Source: Streptosporangium oxazolinicum (GTDB lineage Bacteria; Actinomycetota; Actinomycetes; Streptosporangiales; Streptosporangiaceae). Taken from it: a DNA stretch of 64,000 nucleotides. The notes under the pieces are model-generated. The model was not told where the DNA came from and did no database searches. It saw only the letters and a program-made list of their open reading frames with translations. The position numbers and the translations under genes were made by a program. This document shows, one piece after another, positions 1 through 8,391 of the stretch (the first letter of the stretch is position 1; every line of letters starts with the position of its first letter). The stretch spans positions 930,001 to 994,000 of the forward strand of contig NZ_BAABAQ010000001.1 in assembly GCF_039537505.1 (NCBI RefSeq), read 5' to 3'.

Positions 1-72
1 CCCGCGACCCCGTTGAGCGTGGGCCCCTGCCTGTGGGCGCCCGCGAGCCCACTGGGAGCGGGCCACCGCCCG

Positions 73-126
73 CTCACGAGGCTGCCGCGGGACCCGCGTC
101 TCACGAGGCTGCCGCGGGGCCCGTGT
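73..126. repeat. 27-bp tandem repeat, two copies
   Basis: Two adjacent 27-bp units (73-99 and 100-126) that both begin CTCACGAGGCTGCCGCGG and differ at only a few positions near their ends. They lie just beyond the stop codon of the leftward HAD gene. No gene was recognised across them. Confidence 0.75.
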
Positions 127-138
127 CTGTGGGGTTCC

Positions 139-939
139 TCACGGTCTGTAGAGCTTCTCAAGGACTCCGGCGACCCCGTCGTCGTTGTTGGCCGCGGTCA
201 CGTGATCGACCGCGGTCAGCACCTCCGGGTGGGCGTTGGCGACGGCGTACGAGGTGCCGGCCCATCGGAGCATCGGAAGATCGTTGGGCATGTCACCGAA
301 GGCGATCACCTCCTCGGCCGCGATACCGAGCGTCATCGCGAGATGCGCGAGAGCCGAGGCCTTCGTCACACCGTGCGCGCTCATCTCGATCAGTGCCCGG
401 CCGCTGGAATGGGTGGGGGTGACAAGGTCGCCGACCAGCCCGTAAACCGCCGCGTGGAGGATGTCCGGGTCCATTCTGGGATGCAGTGCCAGAAGTTTGG
501 CGCAGGGCCGTGAGGTGAGTGTGTCCGTTCCGACACGGAGTCCGGTGACCGCCTCACTGTCCCACCCTCCGAGACTGAAGTCCGATTCGTGGGCGAATCC
601 ACCCTCGTATTCCACGGAGAAGGCGAGGTCGGGAACCTTTTCGCGGAGGCGCCTCACCACCTCTTCAAGCACGTCCGGGTGGATGAGGTGGGATTTGACG
701 ATCCGCTCACTGTGCAGGTCGTAGACGAGGGCTCCGTTGGCGCATATGGCCAGCCCACGGTGGCGTACCGCTCCCGCGACCATGTGCATCCAGCGAGGTG
801 GCCTGCCGGTCACGAAGACCAGCGTGGCCCCGGCGTTCTCCACAAGCGCAAAAGCGGCGGCCGTGCGGGGGGAGACGGTGCCGTCCGAGCGCAGAGCGGT
901 GCCGTCGAGGTCGGTGGCGACCAGCCTGGGGCTTTGCAT
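139..939 (-). CDS. HAD-superfamily Cof-type hydrolase (sugar-phosphatase-like)
   Basis: A 266-residue cytosolic protein of the haloacid dehalogenase superfamily, Cof/YidA-like subfamily, which dephosphorylates small phosphorylated metabolites. The N-terminus carries motif I, TDLDGT, with the nucleophile Asp10 and general acid Asp12. VFVTGRP is motif II, and GDMPNDLPML near the C-terminus is the Mg2+-binding motif IV. The ATG at 939 is chosen because it puts motif I at the usual distance from the start; a 14-codon upstream extension is possible but unlikely. It lies downstream of serS on the same strand but is separated from it by the cold-shock gene on the other strand. Substrate cannot be told from sequence. 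Confidence 0.88.
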   Translation of the reverse strand: MQSPRLVATDLDGTALRSDGTVSPRTAAAFALVENAGATLVFVTGRPPRWMHMVAGAVRHRGLAICANGALVYDLHSERIVKSHLIHPDVLEEVVRRLREKVPDLAFSVEYEGGFAHESDFSLGGWDSEAVTGLRVGTDTLTSRPCAKLLALHPRMDPDILHAAVYGLVGDLVTPTHSSGRALIEMSAHGVTKASALAHLAMTLGIAAEEVIAFGDMPNDLPMLRWAGTSYAVANAHPEVLTAVDHVTAANNDDGVAGVLEKLYRP

Positions 940-1175
940 AACACGTCCCAGTGTGCACTGTGATGGCCGACGTGTCGGCACCCGGATCCGGTCCGAGGAA
1001 TCTTCCTCATGGCGGGAACACGCCTGCGCCGGATAGTGTTAGATGTGATGGCGTTGTATTAGCTGAATCCCGTTGTGAAAACCAGTTTGACTGAGCCACC
1101 CCGGGGCCCGCTGTACGACACATGGGGTTCATGAGGTGTGAATCCCAAAGTTTCAAATCCTGAGGGAGAGCTTTA

Positions 1176-1379
1176 ATGGCTCAGGGAACCGTCAAGTGGT
1201 TCAACGCTGAAAAGGGCTTCGGCTTCATCGCACCGGACGGCGGTGCACCGGACGTGTTCGTGCACTTCTCCGAGATCCAGGGCAACGGCTACCGTAGCCT
1301 CGAAGACGGCCAGCGGGTCGAGTTCGAGATCACCCAGGGCCAGAAGGGCCCGCAGGCCTCGCAGGTCCGCGCCGTCTGA
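1176..1379 (+). CDS. Cold-shock protein, CspA family
   Basis: A 67-residue single cold-shock (OB-fold) domain that binds single-stranded nucleic acid and acts as an RNA chaperone. Both RNA-binding motifs are visible: RNP1 as KGFGFI (residues 14-19) and RNP2 as VFVHF. Length is typical for the family. The start is supported by a GAGGGAGAG Shine-Dalgarno about 6 nt before the ATG. A long untranslated leader (from about 1020) separates it from the divergent HAD gene, as is common for csp genes. A strong intrinsic terminator follows at 1404-1438, so it is probably monocistronic. Confidence 0.95.
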   Translation: MAQGTVKWFNAEKGFGFIAPDGGAPDVFVHFSEIQGNGYRSLEDGQRVEFEITQGQKGPQASQVRAV

Positions 1380-1403
1380 CGCATAGACCTCTTGGTTGAA
1401 CCG

Positions 1404-1438
1404 GAAGGCGGGGTTCGCTTCTAGCGAACCCCGCCTTC
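1404..1438 (+). terminator. Intrinsic terminator after csp gene
   Basis: A perfect 16-bp inverted repeat (GAAGGCGGGGTTCGCT and its complement) with a 3-nt loop, followed by a pyrimidine-rich run (TCTCCTTTTCC). It lies 25 nt after the cold-shock stop codon. Confidence 0.85.
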
Positions 1439-1583
1439 TCCTTTTCCGAAGCACCCGGGATGCCAGGGTTCTCCAAGAGGCGACCGGGATGCTCCGCCCT
1501 GAGAGCGATCGTGAGGCCTTCGGCCACGGCGGTGGCGGATCTTCCCCTGATGACCGCCTCCCGGCCTCTCACGGGGCTGTGGA

Positions 1584-1667
1584 CGTGCGGGACACCATCA
1601 CGTGCGGGACACACCATCACGTGTGGGACGCATCGGCCACGTGCGGGACATCATCGGCGCGCGGGAC
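1584..1667. repeat. Degenerate 17-20 bp tandem repeat
   Basis: Four units starting at 1584, 1601, 1620 and 1640, plus a partial fifth, built on CGTGCGGGACAYCATC. Units vary in length and sequence, unlike CRISPR repeats. They occupy the middle of the gene-free stretch between the csp terminator and the serS terminator (1439-1768), in which no convincing gene was seen. Confidence 0.65.
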
Positions 1668-1768
1668 CGAACCCGCCCGTCCGGCGGCGGGGCGTACGAG
1701 CCGTGCGGGCGCCGGGGTGAGCGCGGCCACGACGACGGAGGAGCCGAAGCGTCAGGGGCGGACGCGAC

Positions 1769-1796
1769 GAAGGCCCCGCCGGGTGGCGGGGCCTTC
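1769..1796 (-). terminator. Terminator hairpin after serS
   Basis: A 12-bp GC-rich inverted repeat (GAAGGCCCCGCC with its complement, 4-nt loop) 13 nt beyond the serS stop codon on the minus strand. Confidence 0.7.
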
Positions 1797-1808
1797 TCCG
1801 TGATCGGG

Positions 1809-3077
1809 TTACTTGACGGGTTCGAGCACGTCGAGGCCGACGTACGGGCGCAGGGCCTTGGGGAGCACGACGGAGCCGTCGGCCTGCTGGTGGTTCTCCA
1901 GGATGGCGACGATCCAGCGGGTGGTGGCCAGCGTGCCGTTCAGGGTGGCCACGTGCTGGGGCTTGCCGCCGGAGTCGCGGAAGCGGACGCCGAGGCGGCG
2001 GGCCTGGAAGTCGGTGCAGTTGGAGGTCGAGGTGAGCTCGCGGTAGCGGCCCTGGCTGGGCACCCACGCCTCGCAGTCGAACTTCCGCGCGGCCGAGGAC
2101 CCCAGGTCTCCGGCCGCGGTGTCGATCACCCGGTAGGGCAGCTCGACCTTGGTCAGCATCTCCTTCTCCCAGTCGAGCAGGCGCAGGTGCTCGGCGTGGG
2201 CGTCCTCGGGACGGGCGTAGGAGAACATCTCGACCTTGTCGAACTGGTGGACCCGGATGATGCCCCGGGTGTCCTTGCCGTACGAGCCCGCCTCGCGGCG
2301 GAAGCACGAGGACCATCCCGCGTAGCGGTACGGGAGCGCGGAACCGTCGAGGATCTCGTCGCCGTGGTAGGCCGCCATCGGCACCTCGCTCGTGCCGACC
2401 AGGAACAGGTCGTCGTCGGGCAGGTGGTAGACCTCACTGGCGTGGGCGCCGAGGAAGCCGGTGCCCTTCATCGACTCCGGCTTGACCAGCACGGGCGTGA
2501 TCATCGGGACGAAGCCCGCCTCGATCGCCTGCTGCATGGCCATGTTGAGCAGCCCGAGCTGCAGCCGGGCGCCGACACCCTTCAGGAAGAAGAAGCGCGA
2601 GCCGGAGACCTTCGCGCCGCGCTCCATGTCGATCGCGCCGAGCAGCTCGCCCAGCTCCAGATGGTCCTTGGGCTCGAAACCGAAGGACGGCTTCTCGCCG
2701 ATCTCCTCCAGCACGACGTAGTCGTCCTCGCCTCCGGCGGGAGCCCCCTCCTCCACGAGGTTGGGCACCGTGTAGAGGACCTCGCCGAGTTCGGCGCCGA
2801 ACCGCTCGGCCTCGGCCTCGGCGGACTTGACCTGCGCGGAGAGGTCTTTCGCCCGCTCCAGCAGGGTCGACTTCTCCTCCCCTGAGGCACGGGAGACCGA
2901 CTTGCCGACGGTTTTCTGCTCGGCGCGGAGCGTCTCGAAGCGGCTCAGCGCGCCGCGCCGCCGCTCGTCGAGGTCGAGCAGCGTGTCGACGACAGAGTCG
3001 TCCTCACCGCGGGCACGCTGCGACGCCCGTAGCCGGTCGGGATCCTCACGAAGGGTACGCAGGTCAATCACAGCCAC
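1809..3077 (-). CDS. serS: Seryl-tRNA synthetase
   Basis: A 422-residue class II aminoacyl-tRNA synthetase that charges tRNA-Ser with serine. The N-terminal 110 residues are the long coiled-coil tRNA-binding arm (Glu/Arg/Ala-rich, starting IDLRTLREDPD). The catalytic domain shows motif 2 (FRREAGSYGKDTRGI) and motif 3 (NGTLATTRWIVAILEN), with the serine-binding TSEVP and the TSTSNCTDFQARR segment typical of SerRS. Length is standard. The start is GTG at 3077, with a second in-frame GTG two codons later equally possible and no clear Shine-Dalgarno for either. It lies 134 bp downstream of pheA on the same strand; the pheA-serS pairing is common in actinomycetes. Confidence 0.97.
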   Translation of the reverse strand: MAVIDLRTLREDPDRLRASQRARGEDDSVVDTLLDLDERRRGALSRFETLRAEQKTVGKSVSRASGEEKSTLLERAKDLSAQVKSAEAEAERFGAELGEVLYTVPNLVEEGAPAGGEDDYVVLEEIGEKPSFGFEPKDHLELGELLGAIDMERGAKVSGSRFFFLKGVGARLQLGLLNMAMQQAIEAGFVPMITPVLVKPESMKGTGFLGAHASEVYHLPDDDLFLVGTSEVPMAAYHGDEILDGSALPYRYAGWSSCFRREAGSYGKDTRGIIRVHQFDKVEMFSYARPEDAHAEHLRLLDWEKEMLTKVELPYRVIDTAAGDLGSSAARKFDCEAWVPSQGRYRELTSTSNCTDFQARRLGVRFRDSGGKPQHVATLNGTLATTRWIVAILENHQQADGSVVLPKALRPYVGLDVLEPVK

Positions 3078-3211
3078 AAGGCTACCGATGTACGGCTCGG
3101 GCCCGCGCCCGGATTAACCGGGACCGCCCCCGTGGCGTCCGTTTCCCGCCCGGCGGGACATCCTCGGCGGGCATACGCGTGCTCCCGCGTCGGCTCGCGG
3201 GCGGGTGACGA

Positions 3212-4132
3212 TCAGACCTGGCCGGTGCGGATCCTGCCGAGCCACTCGGCGGCCTCGGTGAAGTCACCGTCGTTCGTACCGCGCTTGATCTGCGGGAAGA
3301 GACCGTCGGCGCGCGGGTAACTGCCCAGGAAGCGCACCTTGGCGGAGATCCGGTGGAGACCCGAGATCGCCTCTCCGACGCGGGCGTCGGCGACGTGGCC
3401 CTCGAAGTCGAAATGGAAGAAGTAGCGGCCGATGCCGTCGCCGGTGGGCCGTGACTCGATGCGGGACAGGTTGACGCCTCGGACGGAGAACTCGGTCAGC
3501 ATCTCCAGCAGCGCGCCCGGGTGGTCGTCGGCGAGGAAGACGACCAGGGAGGTGCGGTCGGCGCCGGTCGGCTCGGGCAGCGGACCGGGACGCGACACCT
3601 GGACGAACCGGGTGACGGTGTCGGTGCGGTCGCCGATCCCGGCCGCGAGCTCGACCAGGCCGTAGTGCTCACCGGCGATGCGCGCGGCGATGGCCGCGTC
3701 GTACGGCGAGCCGGGAAGCGCGACCTCCTGCGCCGCGGCGGCGGTCGACGGGGCGGCGACCACCACGGCGTCGGGCAGCTCGCGGGCGATGAAGTTGCGG
3801 CACTGGGTGATCGCCGCCGGGTGGGTGAAGACCCTCTTGATGTGGCCGATCTCGGTGTCGGGACGCGCCAGGAGCGAGAATTCGACGGGGAGCAGCAGCT
3901 CGGCAGTGATGAGCAGCGACTCACCCCGGGCGAGCTCGTCAAGGGTCGTGGTGATGGCGCCTTCGAGCGAGTTCTCCATCGGGACGACGGCTCCGTCGGC
4001 CTCGCCGCGCCGGACGGCCTCCAGGGCGGCGGTGACGTTCGGGCTCGGCAGGCGCTCGGCCTCAGGCGCCAGGATGCGCAGGGCTTCCTCGGTGAAAGTC
4101 CCCTCCGGTCCCAGGTAAGCGAGTTTCGGCAT
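3212..4132 (-). CDS. pheA: Prephenate dehydratase
   Basis: A 306-residue monofunctional prephenate dehydratase that converts prephenate to phenylpyruvate in phenylalanine synthesis. Residues 1 to about 190 form the two-lobed catalytic domain, opening LAYLGPEGTFTEEA and containing the diagnostic TDTVTRF motif. A C-terminal ACT domain (about 195-275) carries the ESRP motif that binds phenylalanine for feedback inhibition. There is no fused chorismate mutase domain. The ATG start is followed at once by the conserved family N-terminus. It is the upstream partner of serS on the minus strand. Confidence 0.95.
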   Translation of the reverse strand: MPKLAYLGPEGTFTEEALRILAPEAERLPSPNVTAALEAVRRGEADGAVVPMENSLEGAITTTLDELARGESLLITAELLLPVEFSLLARPDTEIGHIKRVFTHPAAITQCRNFIARELPDAVVVAAPSTAAAAQEVALPGSPYDAAIAARIAGEHYGLVELAAGIGDRTDTVTRFVQVSRPGPLPEPTGADRTSLVVFLADDHPGALLEMLTEFSVRGVNLSRIESRPTGDGIGRYFFHFDFEGHVADARVGEAISGLHRISAKVRFLGSYPRADGLFPQIKRGTNDGDFTEAAEWLGRIRTGQV

Positions 4133-4266
4133 GCCCTCAGGGTATCCGGCGACTGTCAGAAAATGTGCGCACGATTACCTCCCGATACGGCTGATCTCGA
4201 CCGGATCACTCGAAGTCGTTCCATGTCAGAGGCTTTTCGCTTGCCGATCATCTTTTCGGGGCCGCC

Positions 4267-4440
4267 TCGCGTCCGGGAGCCTCTGCCGCTCGGGCCGTCT
4301 TCTCGAAGCCCCTCTCGCGTCCGGGACCGCTCTCCCTCGGGCCGTCCTCTCGAAGCCTCTCCCTTGTCCGGGACCGCTCTCGCTCGGCTCCCCTTGAAAC
4401 TCGCCCAGCTCCCCTGAAAGCCGCCCCGCGTCCGGGATCC
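4267..4440. repeat. 48-bp degenerate tandem repeat in intergenic gap
   Basis: The 359-bp gap between pheA and the next gene holds four degenerate units keyed by GTCCGGGA at 4271, 4319, 4366 and 4430. Each is followed by CTCTCGCTCGGGC-like and TCTCGAAGCC-like segments. The first three have periods of 48 and 47 bp; the last is stretched to 64 bp by an internal duplication. No ORF with coding character runs through it. Confidence 0.7.
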
Positions 4441-4491
4441 CTCTCGCTCGGGCACCTTCGAAGGCCACTTCGCGTCAGCGGCCGTGTCCTG

Positions 4492-5904
4492 TCAGGGGAG
4501 CGCCCGGAACGCCGCTCTCCGCCTGGGCAGCCATACCCCCAGCAACCAGACCAGGGCCAGCGCGCCCAGCCCGAAGCCGTTCTGGACGATCTTGCCCAGT
4601 ACGGGGCTGAGCACCGGGATCTCCGCCGCCTTGATCGTCACGCCCCACCAGGGGATCGGCAGCACGTAGTAGAGCCAGACCCCGGCGGCCACCCGGAGCC
4701 TGACCGGGTCGCGCCCGTCACCGGCCAGCGCGCCGAGCACCACGACCACCCAGGCCAGGTGGTGGATCCAGGCGACCGGCGACAGCAGTACGGCCATCAG
4801 CCCGACCAGGGCGACCCCGGTCACGAGATGCCCGTCGAGCAGGGCCCTGCGGGCATAACGGAAGCCGTACCAGGCGACCACGGCGACCAGCGCCACCCAG
4901 AGCAGGCTCGTCAGCACGTCGGGCAGGTAGAGCCGGATGAGCATGCCGCGCATCGACTGGTTGGTGGTCGCGGCGTTGGCGCCGAGCCGCTCGGGGTCGA
5001 GCAGCGCGCGGAACCAGAAGTCGGCGGCGTCCACCGGGATCACCAGGAACGGCAGCAGGGTCAGCAGCGCGGCGGTGAGCGCGGCCACGAGGAAGGTCCC
5101 GCGGTGCTCCCGCCTCGCGCCGGGCCCGAAACCCGCGATGAGAAGGTAGATCAGGAAGACACCCGGGGTGAGCTTGACCGCGGTGGCCAGGCCGATCAGC
5201 ATGCCGCGCGGCCACACCGGGCGCCGGGCCACGCAGTCGGCCAGGCAGAGCGCGACGAGCAGGATGTCCACCTGGCCGAAGCGGACCTGGTCCCTGATCG
5301 GCATCAGGTAGGTGCACGCGATCATCAGGGCGGCGAACAGCAGGGGCGTCCACAGCGGGCCCGCACCCGTCCCGCCCAGCCGGGCGCGTACGCCCTGAAG
5401 TGTCCGCGCCGTGCGCGCCGACTCCCCGCCGGGCGTGCCGGGAACGACATCCGGCGCTCCCGGCGCTCCCGGTACGCCCGGTGTTCCAGGCGCGGAGGCC
5501 GCCTCGCTGGGCACGACGCGGAGGCCGAGCACGGCGCGGAAGGAGAGCCAGACGGTGATCGCCAGCGTCAGGAAGATCAACGCCGTCCACGCCCACTGCG
5601 CCGCCGTCCACGACACCGCCGCCAGCGGCGTGGCGAGCAGTGCCGCCACCGGCGGGTAGGTGAAGGGCAGCAGCTGCGGCGCGGGCGTGACGAAGCCGTA
5701 GACGGACCGGCCCTCCAGGACCGCCGCTCCGCCGGTACGGTACACATCCAGGTCGACCAGGCGCTGGTCGTCCACATTGCCCAGCCAGTAGAGCACCAGC
5801 GGGGCCACCGCGGCGGCGACGAGCAGCGACGCAGGCAGCCACGGCAGCCATGGCAGCCATGTCCATGGGCGCCGCCCGGTCGTGGTCGCCTCGCCAGTCC
5901 TCAC
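4492..5904 (-). CDS. GT87-like (DUF2029) polytopic membrane glycosyltransferase
   Basis: A 470-residue integral membrane protein resembling the GT-C fold, DUF2029/GT87 family, which includes mycobacterial PimE-type polyprenol-phosphate-mannose-dependent alpha-1,2-mannosyltransferases. About 10-12 hydrophobic helices are visible. The first extracellular loop carries VDLDVYRTGG, the acidic loop typical of the family. A Pro/Gly/Ala-rich cytosolic-type loop near residues 140-165 reads as collagen-like G-x-P triplets, which is not a family feature. The GTG at 5904 is the most plausible start, since an open frame upstream lacks membrane character. It diverges from the phosphatase-like gene 66 bp away. 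Lipoglycan or phosphoinositol-mannoside assembly is inferred; donor and acceptor are unknown. Confidence 0.82.
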   Translation of the reverse strand: MRTGEATTTGRRPWTWLPWLPWLPASLLVAAAVAPLVLYWLGNVDDQRLVDLDVYRTGGAAVLEGRSVYGFVTPAPQLLPFTYPPVAALLATPLAAVSWTAAQWAWTALIFLTLAITVWLSFRAVLGLRVVPSEAASAPGTPGVPGAPGAPDVVPGTPGGESARTARTLQGVRARLGGTGAGPLWTPLLFAALMIACTYLMPIRDQVRFGQVDILLVALCLADCVARRPVWPRGMLIGLATAVKLTPGVFLIYLLIAGFGPGARREHRGTFLVAALTAALLTLLPFLVIPVDAADFWFRALLDPERLGANAATTNQSMRGMLIRLYLPDVLTSLLWVALVAVVAWYGFRYARRALLDGHLVTGVALVGLMAVLLSPVAWIHHLAWVVVVLGALAGDGRDPVRLRVAAGVWLYYVLPIPWWGVTIKAAEIPVLSPVLGKIVQNGFGLGALALVWLLGVWLPRRRAAFRALP

Positions 5905-5970
5905 GAGCAGGCAGGTTACCGTGGGGCCGGGAAAAGTGGCCGCCCGACGGGTACGGACAGGGGGAACCGG

Positions 5971-8391
5971 ATGGCTTCGACACACCGCGGTCACGGGCCC
6001 GCGCGCCCGGCCGCCGGGGGGACCGTGACACGACCGGCGCTCCACCGGGTCGCCGGGACCGCGTCGGCCGCCGCCTCCCTGCTGATCCTGCTGCCGGTCC
6101 TGGTCTGCGTCCTCCTCGGCCTCCCGGGCGCCCCGAGGGCCTTCGCCGCCGCCGGTGTTCCGGGTGCCTCCGGTACCGATACGACGGGCGCCTCGGCGAA
6201 GATGTTCACCGAGGCGAGAATGCTTCCCGGGAAAGTCGTGATCGTCGGGGTACCGGGCCTGGAGTGGAGCGACCTGGACCGGGTGCGGACCCCGAACCTG
6301 TGGAAACTGGTGGGCGAGGGCGGGTCCGCGTCCATGTCCACCCGGGCGGTCCCGCCGCCCGAGCGGGGGATCACGTGCCCGGTGGCGGGCTGGCTGACGC
6401 TGTCGGCCGGCCAGCGGGCGGGCGCTCCCGGTACGGGCTGCGAACCCCCGCGCACGCCGGAGGCGACCCCCGGCGGCGGGGCGAGCGTGCCCGGTTGGGG
6501 TGAAATGTCCGCTTTCAACGCCACCACCTCCTACCGGCCGGTTCTCGGGCAGCTGGGCGGGCTCGCGGCCGAAGCGGGCCTGAAGGTGGCGGCCGTCGGG
6601 CCGGGAGCCGCACTCGCCGCCGCCGACAAGTCCGGAAAAATCGGGAAATACGCGGCGAGCGTCGAGGAACTGGGCGACCTGTCCCCGTACGGACTGATCG
6701 TGGTCGAGGCCGACGACCTCGCCAGGGACTGGACCGGTGGCGCCCGCGCCCCGGACGGCGCCCCGGTCGCGATGACCGCCCAGGCCAGGCGGGAGGCCGC
6801 GACCAGGGCCGACCGCGTGGTGGGCGCGGTCCTCGACCGCCTGCCCCCGCAACGCGCCGACAGCACAAACGGCACCAGCGGCGCCGACGGCACGGCCCCC
6901 GGAGCCGTGGCGTCGGGAACGGGGATCACGGTCCTGGTCGGCGGCCTGGCCGACACCTCGGTAGCGCCCCACCTGCACGTGGCGATCGCCCGGGGCCCGT
7001 CCCCCGACGGGGGAACGTACGCGCGCGGCTATCTCACCGCCACCTCCACCCGCCAGGACGGCCTGGTCACGAACACCGACCTGACCGCCACCGCGATCGG
7101 CCTGCTGGACCTGAAGATCCCCAACGGGGTCGTGGGACGTGCCTGGCTGGGCGACGTGCCGAGCGGGGAGCCGGTCGCGGCGACGGCCGGGAAACTGGCC
7201 GATGACGACCTGGCGAGCCAGGTGCTGCGCGAGGTGAGGGGGCCGTTCTTCGCGGTGTTCGTGGCGGTGCAGATCCTGTTCTACCTGCTGGCCGCCGTCG
7301 CGATCCGCCGGGGCTGGGGCGGCTCCCGCGCCCTGACGGCCGTCCGGGTCGTCGCCGTGGTCAGCGGGGCGATCGCGGTCGCCACCTTCCTGGCGCAGCT
7401 GGTCCCCTGGTGGAGCCTGCCCGCGCCGATGGTCTGGGTGATCGTGACCATCCTCGGCTTCGCCTGTGCGGTCGCCGGGGTGGCGCTCGCCGGGCCGTGG
7501 CGGGCCCATCCGCTCGGGCCGCTGACGGTGGTCGCCGCCGTCACCTCGGTGACGCTGCTGGCCGACGTGATGACCGGTTCGGCGCTCCAGGTGAACGCGG
7601 TCACCGGCTACGAGCCGGTCACCGGCGGGCGCTTCTACGGTTTCAGCAACATCGCCTTCGCCGTCTACTCCGCCGGCACGATCCTGACCCTCGCCGGGGT
7701 CGCCCAGTGGCTGATCTCACAGGGACGGCGGGCGCTCGCGCTCGCGGTGTGCGCGGCGTACGGGGGGCTGGCGGTGTTCGCCGACGGCTGGCCCGCGTGG
7801 GGTGCCGACTTCGGCGGGGTCCCGGCGTTCCTGGTGGGGGTCGCGGTCTTCCTGATCCTGCTGTCCGGCGGGCGGGTCTCGCCGGTCAGGCTGGTCCTGG
7901 TCGGCCTGGCGGGCGGCCTGCTGATCGGCGCCATCGCGGTGTTCGACTGGCTGCGGCCCGCCGACCGGCGCACCCACCTGGGCGCCTTCGTGCAGCAGGT
8001 GCTGGACGGGGAGGCCTGGACGGTGGTCGGCCGCAAGTTCGGTGCGATGATCGGGGTCACGGTCGGCAACTGGTCGCTGTCGCTGCTCACGCTGGTCGCG
8101 CTGGCGTTCCTGTTCCTGGTGCTCGACCGCCCGTCGCGGTGGGGGGCCTCGGCCCTGGGCCGGGCCTACGCGCTCGCGCCCGCGCTGCGCGCCGGGCTGA
8201 TCGGGGCGCTGGCCTGCGCGCTGATCGGCTTCCTGATGAACGACTCGGGCATCGCGATCCCGGCCATGGCGCTCACGGTCGCGGTGCCGCTGACGCTGGC
8301 CGCCTGCGTGCGCGCCGTCCGGCTCTCGCCGCCCACCACCCCAGGGCGACCGTCAGTGCCAGCAGCGTCCACGGCACCACCGCCTCCCTGA
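5971..8391 (+). CDS. Membrane protein with alkaline-phosphatase-like ectodomain
   Basis: An 806-residue envelope protein. One N-terminal helix (about 25-50, ending LPGAPRAFAA) is followed by an ectodomain of roughly 370 residues that looks like the alkaline phosphatase/sulfatase superfamily. It opens KVVIVGVPGLEWSDLD, the place of the first metal-binding Asp, and later shows APHLHVAIARGP, STRQDGLVTNTDLTATAI and LDLKIPNGVVG. About ten C-terminal membrane helices follow (about 420-790). The ATG at 5971 has GGGGAA before it. The last 39 codons run tail to tail into the glycosyltransferase gene on the other strand, giving a Pro/Ser/Thr/Ala-rich end. A role in removing or transferring phosphate-linked head groups is only inferred from the glycosyltransferases on both sides. 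Confidence 0.78.
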   Translation: MASTHRGHGPARPAAGGTVTRPALHRVAGTASAAASLLILLPVLVCVLLGLPGAPRAFAAAGVPGASGTDTTGASAKMFTEARMLPGKVVIVGVPGLEWSDLDRVRTPNLWKLVGEGGSASMSTRAVPPPERGITCPVAGWLTLSAGQRAGAPGTGCEPPRTPEATPGGGASVPGWGEMSAFNATTSYRPVLGQLGGLAAEAGLKVAAVGPGAALAAADKSGKIGKYAASVEELGDLSPYGLIVVEADDLARDWTGGARAPDGAPVAMTAQARREAATRADRVVGAVLDRLPPQRADSTNGTSGADGTAPGAVASGTGITVLVGGLADTSVAPHLHVAIARGPSPDGGTYARGYLTATSTRQDGLVTNTDLTATAIGLLDLKIPNGVVGRAWLGDVPSGEPVAATAGKLADDDLASQVLREVRGPFFAVFVAVQILFYLLAAVAIRRGWGGSRALTAVRVVAVVSGAIAVATFLAQLVPWWSLPAPMVWVIVTILGFACAVAGVALAGPWRAHPLGPLTVVAAVTSVTLLADVMTGSALQVNAVTGYEPVTGGRFYGFSNIAFAVYSAGTILTLAGVAQWLISQGRRALALAVCAAYGGLAVFADGWPAWGADFGGVPAFLVGVAVFLILLSGGRVSPVRLVLVGLAGGLLIGAIAVFDWLRPADRRTHLGAFVQQVLDGEAWTVVGRKFGAMIGVTVGNWSLSLLTLVALAFLFLVLDRPSRWGASALGRAYALAPALRAGLIGALACALIGFLMNDSGIAIPAMALTVAVPLTLAACVRAVRLSPPTTPGRPSVPAASTAPPPP

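Noticed and set aside
1584..1667. Possible CRISPR array
   Set aside because: Units differ in length and sequence, there are no unique spacers of equal length, and no cas gene is near.
1602..2885. 427-codon plus-strand open frame
   Set aside because: It lies antisense to serS, which is certain. High GC content leaves such shadow frames open.
4759..5970. Upstream extension of the plus-strand phosphatase-like frame
   Set aside because: It is antisense to the GT87 gene and rich in Gln/His/Gly/Arg. The ATG at 5971 has a ribosome site and starts a clear membrane anchor.
5905..7509. Upstream extension of the minus-strand GT87 frame to more than 1000 codons
   Set aside because: The extension is antisense to the phosphatase-like gene and reads as Arg/Gly/Pro/His shadow sequence with no membrane or domain character. 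The GTG at 5904 starts the real protein.
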